Notes: generated from the letters alone by a model not told the origin. A stretch of 64,000 nucleotides of DNA from JABDJZ01 sp047619685 (GCA_047619685.1 JBLHLC010000003.1:62001-126000), one strand, 5' to 3'. Shown: positions 1 to 12,263, numbered from the stretch's first letter. Made by a program: numbers and translations.

Positions 1-2180
1 GCCGTCCGGCCGGCGCCCGGAGCCAGTCGCTCCCAGCCGCCGTCGTAGCCCTCGAGCCTGAATTCGTAGGAGGTTTTTAATGGCGAAAGGAACGTCGGAG
101 CCGTGAAATCCACCTCAAACCGTTTGGACCCCGCATCAAGCACAGCGGTTGTCGATGCCGTTCCCGCATATGAGTCCGAGATAAACCTCTCGATCACGAT
201 GTTCGGCGCGACACCGTTCTTTTGGTAGGGATTGACCGAAACCAGGCCAGCCACATTGGCCAACCAAAGACGGCCCTCCGAGCCAATCCATCCGGCAGGC
301 TGCGTTCCGCCGTTGAATTCGGAACTGCGAAGACCGTCGGCCCCGGTAAACAGCTCCGGAGTGAGTCGGTCCAGACGACCGTGCGCAATGTCCAGGAGCG
401 CCGATTTTTCGATTCGCGAAGCACCAATATTGCTGGTCACCCAAATGCCACCGTCCTCGTCCTCCAGAATGGTGAGCACGTTGTCGCTAGACAGGCCTTG
501 GGCGGTGGTAAACTCATAGGTAAGCCCTTTGCGAATCAGCATAAGGCCGCGCTCGCGGGTCCCTACCCAGATGTCGCCCTCCTTGTCCTCGAAAATGGCT
601 GTGATAAACTCAGAGGAGACGTAACGCCCGATGACCTGGCCGTTTCTGATCAGGTGCAGGCCGGCATCGTAGGTGCCCAGCCACAGGTCACGCTCTTCCG
701 TTTCGTGGATTGCCGTTATTTCGTTGGAGCCAAGACCATCCTCGGTTGTCAAAGACGCGTACCCAGTGTCTGTCAGACGAGCCGCCCCTTTTCTCGTCGC
801 CATCCAGAGTCCGGACGGGCCCGAATGCAGGGCAAAGACGCCGTTATCCGGTATGTCACCTGACTCGGCGCTTCGGTGCGTTATCACTCCATCGCGATAC
901 CGAAAGAGTCCACTTCCATAGGTACCCATCCAGACGCTTCCGTCCTTACTTTCCGCCAGTGACAGGATCATCTGACCTTCAACCCCTGGGAAGTCCGACT
1001 CTATTTGGCCCTGTCGGAGACGAGCAACACCAGCGTCAGTGCCAATCCAGACTGAACCATCGGAAGCCTCGATAGTGGACTGCACGTGGTTGGATGGGAG
1101 GCCCTCACCTTGTCCGTACGTCTTGAAACGGGTGTTCCGAATGCGGTGGAGTCCCGAGTCGGTCGCCATCCAGACGGACCCCTCCATGTCAAAGTGGATG
1201 TCCCGGACCGCGCGTGTCCTTGCGGAACCAAGTACTGGGGGCTGGCTGACTACACCGCCACCCAGACGCCAGACTCCGCTCTTTTCCGTGCCCACCCAAA
1301 CTGTACCGTTGGGGTCTGCAAGGATGGATCGAACCGCGTCCTTGGGCAAACCAGCCTCAGAACCATAGGTATGAATCCGATAACCCTGGATTCTGGCGAT
1401 TCCTCTTTCGCCCGATGCTACCCAAATGGAGCCGTCGGGCGCGATGGCCAGATCCGGAATGTAGGTATGGTCGAGAGCGCCTGTCGCCAGGAACGACGTC
1501 ACGACCCCTTTACCATATCGGAAGAGACCATTCTCTCGCGTTCCAATCCAAATGGCCTCTGAATTGTCTCGCACGACCGACGTGACACCTCGAATTTCGG
1601 CACCGCCAACGTTCGTCACCACAGACTCGTCAACATTGAGGCGGACCAGCGTGCTGTCGCCCAGCCCGAGGAGGAGACTTCCTGGTCCGTCGGAGACGAT
1701 CGACGCTATCGACGAGGCGTTCAGGCCGGGTAAATCGAATTGTGCCAGGACGCCGTCAAAATACCGCAGCAGCCCGCCACTCCGCGTTCCAGCCCACAAA
1801 ACACCATCTTCGTCTTCGTAGATCGAGAAGATGGCGTTACTTGAAATATCCGAGTTTGACTTGTCAAACACGTCAAAGTCGTAGCCGTCGAATCTGACCA
1901 AGCCCTCTTGGGTACCGAGCCACAGGTATCCGTCCCGCGTCTGCGTTACAAGGTCAACCGCCGTCAAGGGGAGGCCGTCCTCCGTTGTCCAGATGTCCAA
2001 CTGGACCTGGGAGAGTTCATCGCCTCCGATCGGCCAAAACCCTGGTACTGGACCCGTTTCGGGAATTTTTTCGTGCGAGTCAGCCCGTACGGCCGCCACT
2101 TGGGTGGCGGACCAAAGGGTCATCACCGCCAGCGTGAGCATGGCAGAACGAATCATGAGTCTGCTTGCACGAGGGGGCAT
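1..2180 (-). CDS. Two-component regulator propeller sensor protein, 3' end cut by window edge
   Basis: 726 codons are present from ATG at 2180 and the frame stays open to base 1, so the C-terminus is missing. A hydrophobic stretch at residues 11-30 looks like a signal peptide. From about residue 60 the protein is a run of short blades with the Reg_prop pattern, for example DGYLWLGT at 83-90 and later WAGT, WIGT, WVGT and WMAT repeats; together they should form periplasmic beta-propellers. Close to the edge, YEFRLEGYDGGW matches the start of a Y_Y_Y domain. In this family the propeller and Y_Y_Y sensor is normally followed by a membrane helix and a histidine kinase, GGDEF or HTH output module, which lies outside the window. 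The ligand cannot be told. A second in-frame ATG at 2156 is a possible alternative start. Confidence 0.88.
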   Translation of the reverse strand, partial: MPPRASRLMIRSAMLTLAVMTLWSATQVAAVRADSHEKIPETGPVPGFWPIGGDELSQVQLDIWTTEDGLPLTAVDLVTQTRDGYLWLGTQEGLVRFDGYDFDVFDKSNSDISSNAIFSIYEDEDGVLWAGTRSGGLLRYFDGVLAQFDLPGLNASSIASIVSDGPGSLLLGLGDSTLVRLNVDESVVTNVGGAEIRGVTSVVRDNSEAIWIGTRENGLFRYGKGVVTSFLATGALDHTYIPDLAIAPDGSIWVASGERGIARIQGYRIHTYGSEAGLPKDAVRSILADPNGTVWVGTEKSGVWRLGGGVVSQPPVLGSARTRAVRDIHFDMEGSVWMATDSGLHRIRNTRFKTYGQGEGLPSNHVQSTIEASDGSVWIGTDAGVARLRQGQIESDFPGVEGQMILSLAESKDGSVWMGTYGSGLFRYRDGVITHRSAESGDIPDNGVFALHSGPSGLWMATRKGAARLTDTGYASLTTEDGLGSNEITAIHETEERDLWLGTYDAGLHLIRNGQVIGRYVSSEFITAIFEDKEGDIWVGTRERGLMLIRKGLTYEFTTAQGLSSDNVLTILEDEDGGIWVTSNIGASRIEKSALLDIAHGRLDRLTPELFTGADGLRSSEFNGGTQPAGWIGSEGRLWLANVAGLVSVNPYQKNGVAPNIVIERFISDSYAGTASTTAVLDAGSKRFEVDFTAPTFLSPLKTSYEFRLEGYDGGWERLAPGAGRT

Positions 2181-2299
2181 TTGCCGGAAAGGGTTTGGGG
2201 ATGCCTCTCCGGTATCGTCCACTATCGCCGACGGCTTAACTGGTTAACGCAGACTTTTGCGTGACGCGGTGATCGACCGGCCCGGCCCAACGAAGAGAA

Positions 2300-2337
2300 G
2301 GGGGACACCGGACTCAGTTAAGAGACTGGTGCCCCCC
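2300..2337 (+). promoter_or_regulatory. Long hairpin in the leader upstream of the Cys/Met PLP enzyme
   Basis: Bases 2300-2315 pair with 2322-2337 as a stem of five G-C pairs, one A/C mismatch, CACC/GGTG, a G-T and a G-C pair, one mismatch and CTC/GAG, closing on the six-base loop AGTTAA. It lies about 108 bases before the ATG at 2445 and is not followed by a T run on the + strand. It may be a leader element of the downstream gene. No known SAM or other riboswitch core was recognised. Confidence 0.45.
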
Positions 2338-2444
2338 CTCGCTTGTCGGAAGACGCACCCGTCACTACGGAAGTTTTCCGTCTACGGTTACATTGGGGCA
2401 GGAAAAAATCATTTCTGGCCATTCTTGCCCGACGTCCTTATCGC

Positions 2445-3563
2445 ATGGATCACATTGAAACACTCCTCGCCACGGCTGGCTGTCTTGTTAATCAGGATGC
2501 AGGCGCCGTAACCCCGCCGATCCATACGTCCACGACCTTCGACCGCGCGACCGACGGCACCTATGAAAGTGGCTTCGTGTACAGTCGGAACGCCAATCCA
2601 ACCCGCACCCTGTTCGAAGAGACGTTGGCAAGATTGGAAGGGGCCGAAGGCTGCGCTGCTTTTTCGTCGGGGATGGCAGCGTGCAACACCGTGATCAGCG
2701 CACTTTGCCCCGGTGGTCACTTGCTGCTTCCCGAAGACGTCTACCACGGCGTCCGACACCTGGCCGGAACCACTTGGCGCCAATGGGGACTGGAAACCTC
2801 GGTCGTTGACTACAGCGCGGATTGGGAACAGGCCTTGCGTCCAAACACCAGCCTCATCTGGATGGAGACCCCGTCCAACCCTCTCGTCAGAATCACGGAT
2901 GTGCAGGCGATATCCGCCAGGGCGCGTGAGTTGGGGATTCCGACCGTTGTAGACTCCACCTGGAATACCCCGTTGCTCCTTCGGCCCCTTGACCTCGGGG
3001 CGACGATCGTTGTTCATTCCACCACCAAATACCTGGCAGGTCATTCCGACGTCCTCGGAGGCGCAGCGTTAACCCGCGACGCCGAAGTCCTGGAGAAAAT
3101 CCGCCACGTGCAGACCTCGGGCGGAGCGGTCATGGATCCATTTTCGGCGTGGTTGACGCTCCGCGGCATGCGGTCTCTGGGTCCGAGAATGAACGCGCAG
3201 TGTACCAGCGCCGCTCGCGTTGCCGAGTGGTTGGCAAATCACCGGGAAGTCGAGACTGTTCACTATCCCGGCCTGGCCACACACCCTTTGCACGAGGTTG
3301 CGTCACGGCAAATGAGCCGCTTCGGAGGGATGCTTTCCTTTGAGGTTGGGGGAGGGCGGCCGGCGGCCATGGCCGTGGCGGGCAGATTGAAGACCTTTCG
3401 CAGAGCCACTTCCCTGGGTGGAACAGAGAGCCTGGTTGAGCACCGGGCCTCCATTGAGCCCGAACCTCCAACCTCGCCTGAAGGGCTGCTCCGGCTTTCT
3501 GTTGGGCTCGAACATATCGATGACCTGCTGCAAGACCTGGAGACGGCCCTCACGCCGTTTTGA
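2445..3563 (+). CDS. PLP-dependent Cys/Met metabolism enzyme (cystathionine gamma-synthase/lyase family)
   Basis: 372 residues, close to the usual 380-400. This fold-type I PLP family makes or breaks cystathionine and related C-S bonds in methionine and cysteine metabolism. Visible landmarks are YSRNANPT (46-53, cofactor contacts from the neighbouring subunit), SSGMAA (74-79, phosphate binding), METPSNPL (140-147), the pyridine-nitrogen Asp in VVDSTWNTP (D170) and the Schiff-base lysine in HSTTKYLAGHSD (K195). The frame is open upstream to a TTG at 2343, but the ATG at 2445 gives the family's normal N-terminus and skips a basic, non-conserved stretch. The gene stands alone; proline dehydrogenase follows 75 bases later. 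Sequence alone does not separate gamma-synthase, gamma-lyase and methionine gamma-lyase. Confidence 0.9.
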   Translation: MDHIETLLATAGCLVNQDAGAVTPPIHTSTTFDRATDGTYESGFVYSRNANPTRTLFEETLARLEGAEGCAAFSSGMAACNTVISALCPGGHLLLPEDVYHGVRHLAGTTWRQWGLETSVVDYSADWEQALRPNTSLIWMETPSNPLVRITDVQAISARARELGIPTVVDSTWNTPLLLRPLDLGATIVVHSTTKYLAGHSDVLGGAALTRDAEVLEKIRHVQTSGGAVMDPFSAWLTLRGMRSLGPRMNAQCTSAARVAEWLANHREVETVHYPGLATHPLHEVASRQMSRFGGMLSFEVGGGRPAAMAVAGRLKTFRRATSLGGTESLVEHRASIEPEPPTSPEGLLRLSVGLEHIDDLLQDLETALTPF

Positions 3564-3638
3564 GGTTGCCTCGCCCGGCACTAGATTCCCGCCCGCTACC
3601 TTTTCCTGCCCCTTTTGAATGACCGGATCACCCGGCCG

Positions 3639-4493
3639 ATGAAACTCCCGTTCTTCCTTGCACGCCGCTTCGTTGCCTCCGAGGCGCTGGACGGCACATT
3701 GCCCGTTGCGCGTGATCTGCGGGCCAAAGGCCTTCTCACGACCCTAGACCTGCTCGGTGAGTATATCTCGGAGCGGTCCCTCGCGGAGCAGGCCCTTGAA
3801 GCCTACCTCGGACTCATCAAGACGCTGTCCCTTGAGGAAGGCATAGACCGAAACATCTCCATCAAGCTATCCATGCTTGGGCAGAAGATTGACGAGGAGT
3901 TCTGCGTCGCTAACCTTTTGCAGCTTCTGGAGGTTGCAAAGAAGTCGGATGCGTTCATTCGCCTTGACATGGAGGGTACGGATGTCACCTCCTCGACGAT
4001 TGGGATCCTGGAACGAGTATTTCCCGACTACCCGAAGAATGTCGGAATCGTGCTCCAGGCCTACCTGCGCCGGACCGGCGACGACATAGCACACATGTGC
4101 GAACTGGGCGCCAGGGTGCGCCTCTGCAAGGGGGCCTACAGGGAGCCCGAGTCTCTGGCCTACCCAAAGATGTCGGAGATCCGGGACAAGTACCTCGAGC
4201 ATATGGAGGTCCTGATGGTGCAAGGCAACTACCCGGGCATTGCCACCCACGACGACATCCTGATCAATGCCGTCCGCACGTACGTGGCCGACAACGCCGT
4301 CGCATCAGACCACTTCGAATTCCAGATGCTCTACGGCATCAGGACCGATACCCAGTTGGAGATTGCAGCCGCTGGCTACAACATGCGGATATACATCCCT
4401 TACGGAGAGATGTGGTATCCGTACTTCTCGAGACGGCTCCGGGAGCGGAAGGAAAACGTGTTCTTCGTTCTCAAGCACATGTTCTCCCGGTAG
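3639..4493 (+). CDS. Proline dehydrogenase, monofunctional
   Basis: 284 residues from ATG 3639; the frame extends to a TTG at 3615. This FAD enzyme oxidises proline to pyrroline-5-carboxylate and passes electrons to quinone. The length fits the short monofunctional type of Thermus/Deinococcus and Bacteroidota rather than the fused PutA. Conserved stretches are DMEGTDVTSSTI, LQAYLRRTGDD, RLCKGAYREPES, the ATHDD segment, YGIR, the IPYGEMWYPYFSRRLRER substrate/FAD region near the C-terminus and the closing ENVFFVLKHMF. No P5C dehydrogenase partner is adjacent. It converges on trxB with 43 bases between them; no strong terminator was found there. Confidence 0.92.
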   Translation: MKLPFFLARRFVASEALDGTLPVARDLRAKGLLTTLDLLGEYISERSLAEQALEAYLGLIKTLSLEEGIDRNISIKLSMLGQKIDEEFCVANLLQLLEVAKKSDAFIRLDMEGTDVTSSTIGILERVFPDYPKNVGIVLQAYLRRTGDDIAHMCELGARVRLCKGAYREPESLAYPKMSEIRDKYLEHMEVLMVQGNYPGIATHDDILINAVRTYVADNAVASDHFEFQMLYGIRTDTQLEIAAAGYNMRIYIPYGEMWYPYFSRRLRERKENVFFVLKHMFSR

Positions 4494-4536
4494 TCTCCGG
4501 CCCGGACGGGCTGGATTCTCCGTAGCTCGGACGAAC

Positions 4537-5481
4537 TCAGTCCTCCCGCTCGGCAAGCCAGCGTTCGGCGTCTATTGCAGCCATACACCCTGTGCCGGCT
4601 GCGGTGACGGCCTGTCGATAGATATGGTCTTGGGCATCCCCGCAAGCAAACACCCCCTCGACGCTCGTGTATGTCGAGTCTGCGCCGGTTTCGATATAGC
4701 CGATTTCGTTCATGTCCAGGATATCCTTGAATATCCCGGTGTTGGGCTTGTGCCCAATGGCTACGAAGAACCCGCTGACCGGTAGTTCGGACTCCTCCTT
4801 TGTAATGGTGTCGCGGATGCGCAGCCCGGTCACCTCCTTTTCCCCAAGGACGTCGGTAACCTCGGTATTCCAGTGGATGACGATCTTTTCGTTCGCGAAC
4901 GCTCGGGTCTGCATTATCTGGGAAGCCCGCAGTTCGTCTCGGCGATGCAGAAGATGCACCTTCGTTGCAAAGCGGGTGAGGAAAAGGGCTTCTTCGAGCG
5001 CGGTATCACCGCCACCGACGATGGCTACTTCCTGATTTCTGAAGAATGCGCCATCGCACGTCGCACACGCAGAAACGCCATGACCCAGAAGGCGCTTTTC
5101 GTTCTCCAGTCCAAGGTATTGGGCTGACGCCCCGGTAGACACTATTACCGTGTCCGCGGTGAGCGGCACATCCTCGTCCTGAACCAGCTTGAATGGTCTG
5201 CTGCTGAAATCGACCGAGGTGATTACTCCCCACCGCAAGTCCGCGCCGAACCGGCGTGCCTGCTCCTCGAACTTCTGCATCATGTCCGGACCGAGAATGC
5301 CTTCCGGAAATCCGGGGTAGTTCTCGACGTCCGTGGTCGTGATGAGCTGGCCACCAGGCTCCAGTCCCTGGATCACGATCGGTGCCAAATTGGCCCGGGC
5401 GGCGTAAAGTGCCGCCGTGAGCCCGGCAGGACCGGACCCAACCACGATCAGTCTGTGGTGCTCAGCTTTCGAAAAATCCAT
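4537..5481 (-). CDS. trxB: Thioredoxin reductase
   Basis: 314 residues, full length for the low-molecular-weight bacterial enzyme, which uses NADPH and FAD to reduce thioredoxin in the cytoplasm. The FAD motif VGSGPAG lies at 14-20, the redox-active CATC at 139-142, the NADPH motif VGGGDTALEEA at 155-165 and the C-terminal FAD motif CGDAQDHIYRQ near residue 284. The gene follows trxA on the same strand with a 19-base gap, so the enzyme and its substrate are very likely co-transcribed. The start is ATG. Confidence 0.98.
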   Translation of the reverse strand: MDFSKAEHHRLIVVGSGPAGLTAALYAARANLAPIVIQGLEPGGQLITTTDVENYPGFPEGILGPDMMQKFEEQARRFGADLRWGVITSVDFSSRPFKLVQDEDVPLTADTVIVSTGASAQYLGLENEKRLLGHGVSACATCDGAFFRNQEVAIVGGGDTALEEALFLTRFATKVHLLHRRDELRASQIMQTRAFANEKIVIHWNTEVTDVLGEKEVTGLRIRDTITKEESELPVSGFFVAIGHKPNTGIFKDILDMNEIGYIETGADSTYTSVEGVFACGDAQDHIYRQAVTAAGTGCMAAIDAERWLAERED

Positions 5482-5500
5482 ACTTGCGGCGCCAGTCTTC

Positions 5501-5845
5501 CTAGACGGATTGTGTTGCCAAAGACTCGAGTCGCTCCGCTAGGACCTTCTTGGGGGCCGTGCCTACCAGTTGGTCCACAACACGACCGTCCTTGAAGAAC
5601 AACAGTGTCGGGATGGACCTGACGTTGTAGTTCATGGCCGTCTGAGGATTGGTGTCCACATCAACCTTCCCGATTTTTGCCCGGCCTTCAAACTCTCCGG
5701 CGAGCTCGGCTATCACTGGCGCGATGACCCGGCAGGGCCCGCACCAGGCGGCCCAGAAATCCACGAGAACCGGCTGGTCGGAGTTGAGGACTTCCTCCGA
5801 GAAATTCTCGTCGGTCAATGTGATGTACTTCGCGTCTTCAGACAT
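5501..5845 (-). CDS. trxA: Thioredoxin
   Basis: 114 residues, a single thioredoxin fold without signal peptide. The active site FWAAWCGPCR puts the redox cysteines at 35 and 38, and the cis-proline loop is RSIPTLLFFKDG. It is a general cytoplasmic disulfide reductase that feeds ribonucleotide reductase and other enzymes. It is the first gene of a trxA-trxB pair. The upstream gap to purL is 156 bases and holds a possible promoter. Confidence 0.98.
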   Translation of the reverse strand: MSEDAKYITLTDENFSEEVLNSDQPVLVDFWAAWCGPCRVIAPVIAELAGEFEGRAKIGKVDVDTNPQTAMNYNVRSIPTLLFFKDGRVVDQLVGTAPKKVLAERLESLATQSV

Positions 5846-5890
5846 AATGGTGTGCTTTTGTCCGGAGACAACGGCTCCGGTTCGTTCGAT

Positions 5891-5919
5891 GTTCTATTCC
5901 GAGTCTCTGATTCCTACAA
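5891..5919 (-). promoter_or_regulatory. Candidate promoter for trxA-trxB
   Basis: On the minus strand TTGTAG (5919-5914) and TAGAAC (5896-5891) are separated by 17 bases and lie about 46 bases before the trxA ATG. The match to the sigma-70 consensus is only partial and Bacteroidota-type promoters differ, so this is tentative. Confidence 0.25.
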
Positions 5920-6001
5920 CGGGACTTTCGTGCCCCAGTAGTCTGAGTTGTTACAAGGCCTATCCCAAGCTTCGTGCCATCCGAACGCGCCTGCCACGCA
6001 G

Positions 6002-8287
6002 TCAGTTCATGTACGCCGGAATGGCGGACTCGAACACATGCCGGAGGTCTTCCACATCTTGCGATGCGACAGACTGGCCGCCGACACTGACGCTCAGTGT
6101 CCGCCTCTCCACTGAGCCAAGTTGGGTAACTAGGACGTCATTTGTTGCCGCGAGGCTCTGAAGAGCGCTCAGGTGCTCCGGTCTGACGGACAACACAATG
6201 CGCGACTGGGCCTCGCCGAACAACTGCGCGTCCAGCCTTTCGAAGGCGGCCAGGCTCACGTTCGCGCCCAAGCCGGCGGACTGGATGCAACTCTCGGCAA
6301 TTGCCACCAGGAGGCCACCGTCGGAGACGTCGTGCGCAGACTGAACTAGCGCACTCTGGATTGCCTTGAGGCACGTGCGCTGAACGGCCAACTCTTCATC
6401 GATGTCCATATGAGGCGCATCGCCCGCCGTGCGCCCATGGATGACGGAGAGATACTCCGACCCGCCGACATCATTGCGATACGCCCAACTTCCGGGCGAT
6501 AGCTGTACGATCACATCCCCTTCCCTCTTGAAGTCGGAAGTCATCGCATCGCGGGCCACGTCTTCGACCAACCCCAACATGCCGATGGTGGGCGTAGGGA
6601 AGACCGCACCGTTGGGATTCTCGTTATAGAAGGACACGTTGCCGCCGGTCACCGGTGTGTCAAAGGCGAGGCACGCGTCCCCCATTCCCCCGACGGCCTC
6701 CTTGAAGACCCAGTAGACCTCGGGCTTGTATGGATTACCGAAATTCAGGCAGTTGGTCACGGCCACCGGTTGACCACCGGCGCAAACCACATTCCGCGCG
6801 GCTTCGGCCACGGCAATACGCCCGCCTTGCCTTGGGTTCAGATAGACATATCGGCCGTTGCAATCCGTCTTTGCGGCCAGGCCTCGCGTGGTGCCTTTGA
6901 TCCTGATGACGGCAGCATCCGAGGGACCCGGACCCACAACTGTGTTGGTCCGGACCATGGTGTCGAACTGTTCGAACACCCACCGCTTGGATGCAATGTT
7001 GGGAGAGCCAAGGAGCCGCCGGAGCACGTCTCCCACCTCCTGCTCCTTAACATCGGCGATGTCGGATATAGAGAAAGACCCGGTTTCATCCAGGTATGCT
7101 GGTCGACTCGTTTCTCTGTGATAGACAGGGGCGCCACCGCCCAGCACCAGATGTTCAGCCGGCAAATCGGCCACCAGTTCACCATGCCAGCGGATCTGGA
7201 CGCGACCAGTGTCCGTGACTTCGCCGATGCGAACCGCGTGCAGGTCCCACTTCTCGAAGACGGCCTCGACTTCAGACTCCAGACCTGGCTTCACCACCAG
7301 AAGCATGCGTTCCTGGGATTCGGATAGCAGGACCTCGTAAGGGGTCATGCCTTCCTCGCGCATCGGCACCAGGTCGATGTCGAGCAGCATGCCACATTCG
7401 CCCTTCGCACTCATCTCGCACGATGAGCAGGTGATTCCGGCCGCCCCCATATCCTGAATACCAACCAACAACCCCTTCCCGATGACCTCCAGAGTCGCCT
7501 CCAGCAGGAGCTTCTCCGTAAACGGGTCGCCGACCTGAACGGACGGTCTCTTGGCCTCGCTCTTTTCGGAGATCTCTTCGGAAGCAAACGTTGCGCCGTG
7601 AATCCCGTCCCTTCCCGTAGCGGAGCCTACGATGTAGACCGAGTTGCCGGGACCCTCCGCAATGGCAGAAGCGGTCTGACCGACCTTTACCACGCCGATG
7701 CTCATGGCATTTACGAGGGGGTTACCCTCGTAGGACGGGTCGAAGTAGACCTCGCCCGCCACGGTGGGGACTCCAAAGGAGTTGCCGTAGTCGCCGATGC
7801 CTCGAACGACTCCGTCGAACAGGTACCGCACCCGTGGATTGTCGAGCGATCCGAAGCGGAGGGAGTTTAACGAGGCTATGGGACGCGCACCCATGGTAAA
7901 GATGTCCCGCTGGATGCCGCCCACACCGGTGGCCGCTCCCTGGTACGGCTCCACCGCCGAGGGATGGTTGTGGGACTCAATCTTGAATGCACACGCCAGC
8001 CCGTCTCCTATATCAACGAGCCCGGCATTCTCCTCGCCAGCCCCTACTAGAAGCCTTTCGCCATCTCGCGGGAGGGTTTTGAGGATGGCAATGGAATTCT
8101 TGTAGGAGCAGTGTTCGCTCCACATCACCGAATAGATACCCAGTTCTACGAACGTGGGGACTCTGCCAAGCTTCTCCAGAACCCACCCGTACTCCTCGTC
8201 CGTCAGGCCGTGGTCCGCGGCCATTTGCGGGGTGACGGTTGGCATCGCCTGTGGTACGATGGCCGGGCTTTTTTCGGTGGTCGACAT
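6002..8287 (-). CDS. purL: Phosphoribosylformylglycinamidine synthase subunit PurL
   Basis: 761 residues from ATG 8287; a TTG ten codons upstream is less likely. The size is that of the small PurL that works with separate PurS and PurQ, not the 1300-residue fused form. PurL converts FGAR to FGAM with ATP and ammonia in de novo purine synthesis. Visible motifs are WSEHCSYKNS near residue 60, ESHNHPSAVEPYQGAATGVGG with the catalytic His, GNSFGVPTVAGEV, ASEEISEKSEAKRPSVQVGDP, QDMGAAGITCSS, CLNFGNPYKPEVYW, FDTPVTGGNVSFYNE and AHDVSDGGLL. Neither purQ nor purS is nearby. It lies downstream of the rRNA operon on the same strand, behind that operon's terminator. Confidence 0.97.
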   Translation of the reverse strand: MSTTEKSPAIVPQAMPTVTPQMAADHGLTDEEYGWVLEKLGRVPTFVELGIYSVMWSEHCSYKNSIAILKTLPRDGERLLVGAGEENAGLVDIGDGLACAFKIESHNHPSAVEPYQGAATGVGGIQRDIFTMGARPIASLNSLRFGSLDNPRVRYLFDGVVRGIGDYGNSFGVPTVAGEVYFDPSYEGNPLVNAMSIGVVKVGQTASAIAEGPGNSVYIVGSATGRDGIHGATFASEEISEKSEAKRPSVQVGDPFTEKLLLEATLEVIGKGLLVGIQDMGAAGITCSSCEMSAKGECGMLLDIDLVPMREEGMTPYEVLLSESQERMLLVVKPGLESEVEAVFEKWDLHAVRIGEVTDTGRVQIRWHGELVADLPAEHLVLGGGAPVYHRETSRPAYLDETGSFSISDIADVKEQEVGDVLRRLLGSPNIASKRWVFEQFDTMVRTNTVVGPGPSDAAVIRIKGTTRGLAAKTDCNGRYVYLNPRQGGRIAVAEAARNVVCAGGQPVAVTNCLNFGNPYKPEVYWVFKEAVGGMGDACLAFDTPVTGGNVSFYNENPNGAVFPTPTIGMLGLVEDVARDAMTSDFKREGDVIVQLSPGSWAYRNDVGGSEYLSVIHGRTAGDAPHMDIDEELAVQRTCLKAIQSALVQSAHDVSDGGLLVAIAESCIQSAGLGANVSLAAFERLDAQLFGEAQSRIVLSVRPEHLSALQSLAATNDVLVTQLGSVERRTLSVSVGGQSVASQDVEDLRHVFESAIPAYMN

Positions 8288-8497
8288 CCTCTGGCGGGCG
8301 CTTTTAGAGTAAGCCAAAAAGATAACGCAGACAGGCCAGCGTACCTGCAGGGATTCTGCAAATGTCGAGGTTGGTCACCTGATACGCCAGGTGCGAAGGA
8401 GGGAGGTTACAGGACCAAATCCAGCGTGCTGACATAACAGGTACTGACAAGGTTCCAGTCTGAGACCACCCTACCTAGCATTGTGAAAACACCAGGC

Positions 8498-8539
8498 ACA
8501 AAAAAAACGCCCCCTTGCTTTCACAGCAAGAGGGCGTTT
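8498..8539 (-). terminator. Rho-independent terminator of the rRNA operon
   Basis: Bases 8505-8519 and 8525-8539 form a 15-bp stem with a single mismatch and a five-base loop. Read on the minus strand it is followed by a run of T. It lies about 10 bases past the 5S rRNA end and separates the rRNA operon from purL. Confidence 0.9.
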
Positions 8540-8547
8540 AAAAAGAC

Positions 8548-8660
<113 letters not shown>

Positions 8661-8708
8661 CAAATCGATGACAGTGTAATTCTTCCGTAGCGTAAAGGGC
8701 AAAGGGCC

Positions 8709-8752
8709 CATTAACAAGCTTAAACTTAAGTGCGTGTCATGTAAAAAAGCAG
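8709..8752 (-). repeat. 3' arm of the 23S rRNA processing stem
   Basis: This stretch just past the 23S 3' end is complementary to 11678-11726 in front of the 23S 5' end. The best core is CAAGCTTAA (8715-8723) against TTAAGCTTG (11709-11717), with further pairing on both sides. Such stems bracket 23S in rRNA precursors and are cut by RNase III. Confidence 0.75.
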
Positions 8753-8754
8753 CA

Positions 8755-11676
<2,922 letters not shown>

Positions 11677-11677
11677 C

Positions 11678-11726
11678 CTGCTCATTTACATGAACCGGAC
11701 TTAAGGCCTTAAGCTTGCTTAATGAG
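11678..11726 (-). repeat. 5' arm of the 23S rRNA processing stem
   Basis: Complementary to 8709-8752 on the other side of 23S, including the pairing of TTAAGCTTG at 11709-11717. Together they define the 23S precursor ends. Confidence 0.75.
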
Positions 11727-11844
11727 TTCGAACACTTGCAAACGATATGACTCCCTTTCAGGCGCCGCGTTTACAAACGTTCAGGAAGAGCCGAAGCTCT
11801 CCCCATCACCTTTGCTTTATTTACGCTACGGAACAATCACAATG

Positions 11845-11853
11845 TCAAAGAAC
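11845..11853 (-). promoter_or_regulatory. boxA-like antitermination element before 23S
   Basis: Reads GTTCTTTGA on the minus strand, continuing into CATT, in the spacer between tRNA-Ala and 23S. The same motif recurs in the 16S leader and, with one change, after 16S. Such boxA copies recruit NusB/S10 for rRNA antitermination. Confidence 0.65.
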
Positions 11854-11935
11854 CGTCCTGGCAGTATCTCACGCAGGCTGTGCGGTTGACTACTTTGGAC
11901 TTGGTCTCTTTCGAGACCTATCCAGCCAGAATGTG

Positions 11936-12008
11936 TGGAGTTACACGGATTCGAACCGTGGACCCCCTGCTTGCAAAGCAGGTGCTCTACCAACTGAGCT
12001 ATAACCCC
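11936..12008 (-). tRNA. tRNA-Ala (TGC)
   Basis: 73 bases on the minus strand. The acceptor arms GGGGTTA and TAACTCC pair over seven positions with one G-T, and the discriminator is A. The anticodon loop reads CTTTGCAAG with anticodon TGC, and the T arm contains GGTTCGAATCC. The CCA is not encoded. It sits in the usual place between 16S and 23S. Confidence 0.97.
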
Positions 12009-12100
12009 GCCTGAAAAATGTTTGCCGACTTCAACTCCGATGCCGCCATGGTTCCGGCAACAACACGACCGCCACTAGTGGCGAACCTATTGCTATCCAG

Positions 12101-12174
<74 letters not shown>

Positions 12175-12223
12175 ATTCAGGCATTTGCCTTATGGGCCTT
12201 CGCCCCGGCGGACGCTTGGACTT

Positions 12224-12232
12224 CTAAAGAAC
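12224..12232 (-). promoter_or_regulatory. boxA-like element in the 16S-tRNA spacer
   Basis: Reads GTTCTTTAG on the minus strand, one base different from the leader copy at 13944-13952, between 16S and tRNA-Ile. Confidence 0.5.
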
Positions 12233-12263
12233 AACCAACCTGCGTGCCCGCAGAATGGTGCCC

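Noticed and set aside
222..863. Open frame on the + strand opposite the propeller gene
   Set aside because: The minus strand encodes clear Reg_prop blades across the same bases; the + frame has no recognisable protein character.
2257..2444. SAM riboswitch upstream of the Cys/Met enzyme
   Set aside because: I looked for SAM-I, SAM-II and SAM-IV type cores and saw none; only a hairpin is supported.
8376..8393. CACCTG/CAGGTG inverted repeat upstream of purL as an operator
   Set aside because: The arms are only six bases and no matching regulator or second copy was seen.
12071..12084. 14-base palindrome CGCCACTAGTGGCG in the rRNA spacer
   Set aside because: Most likely part of precursor RNA folding between tRNA genes; no sign of an insertion.
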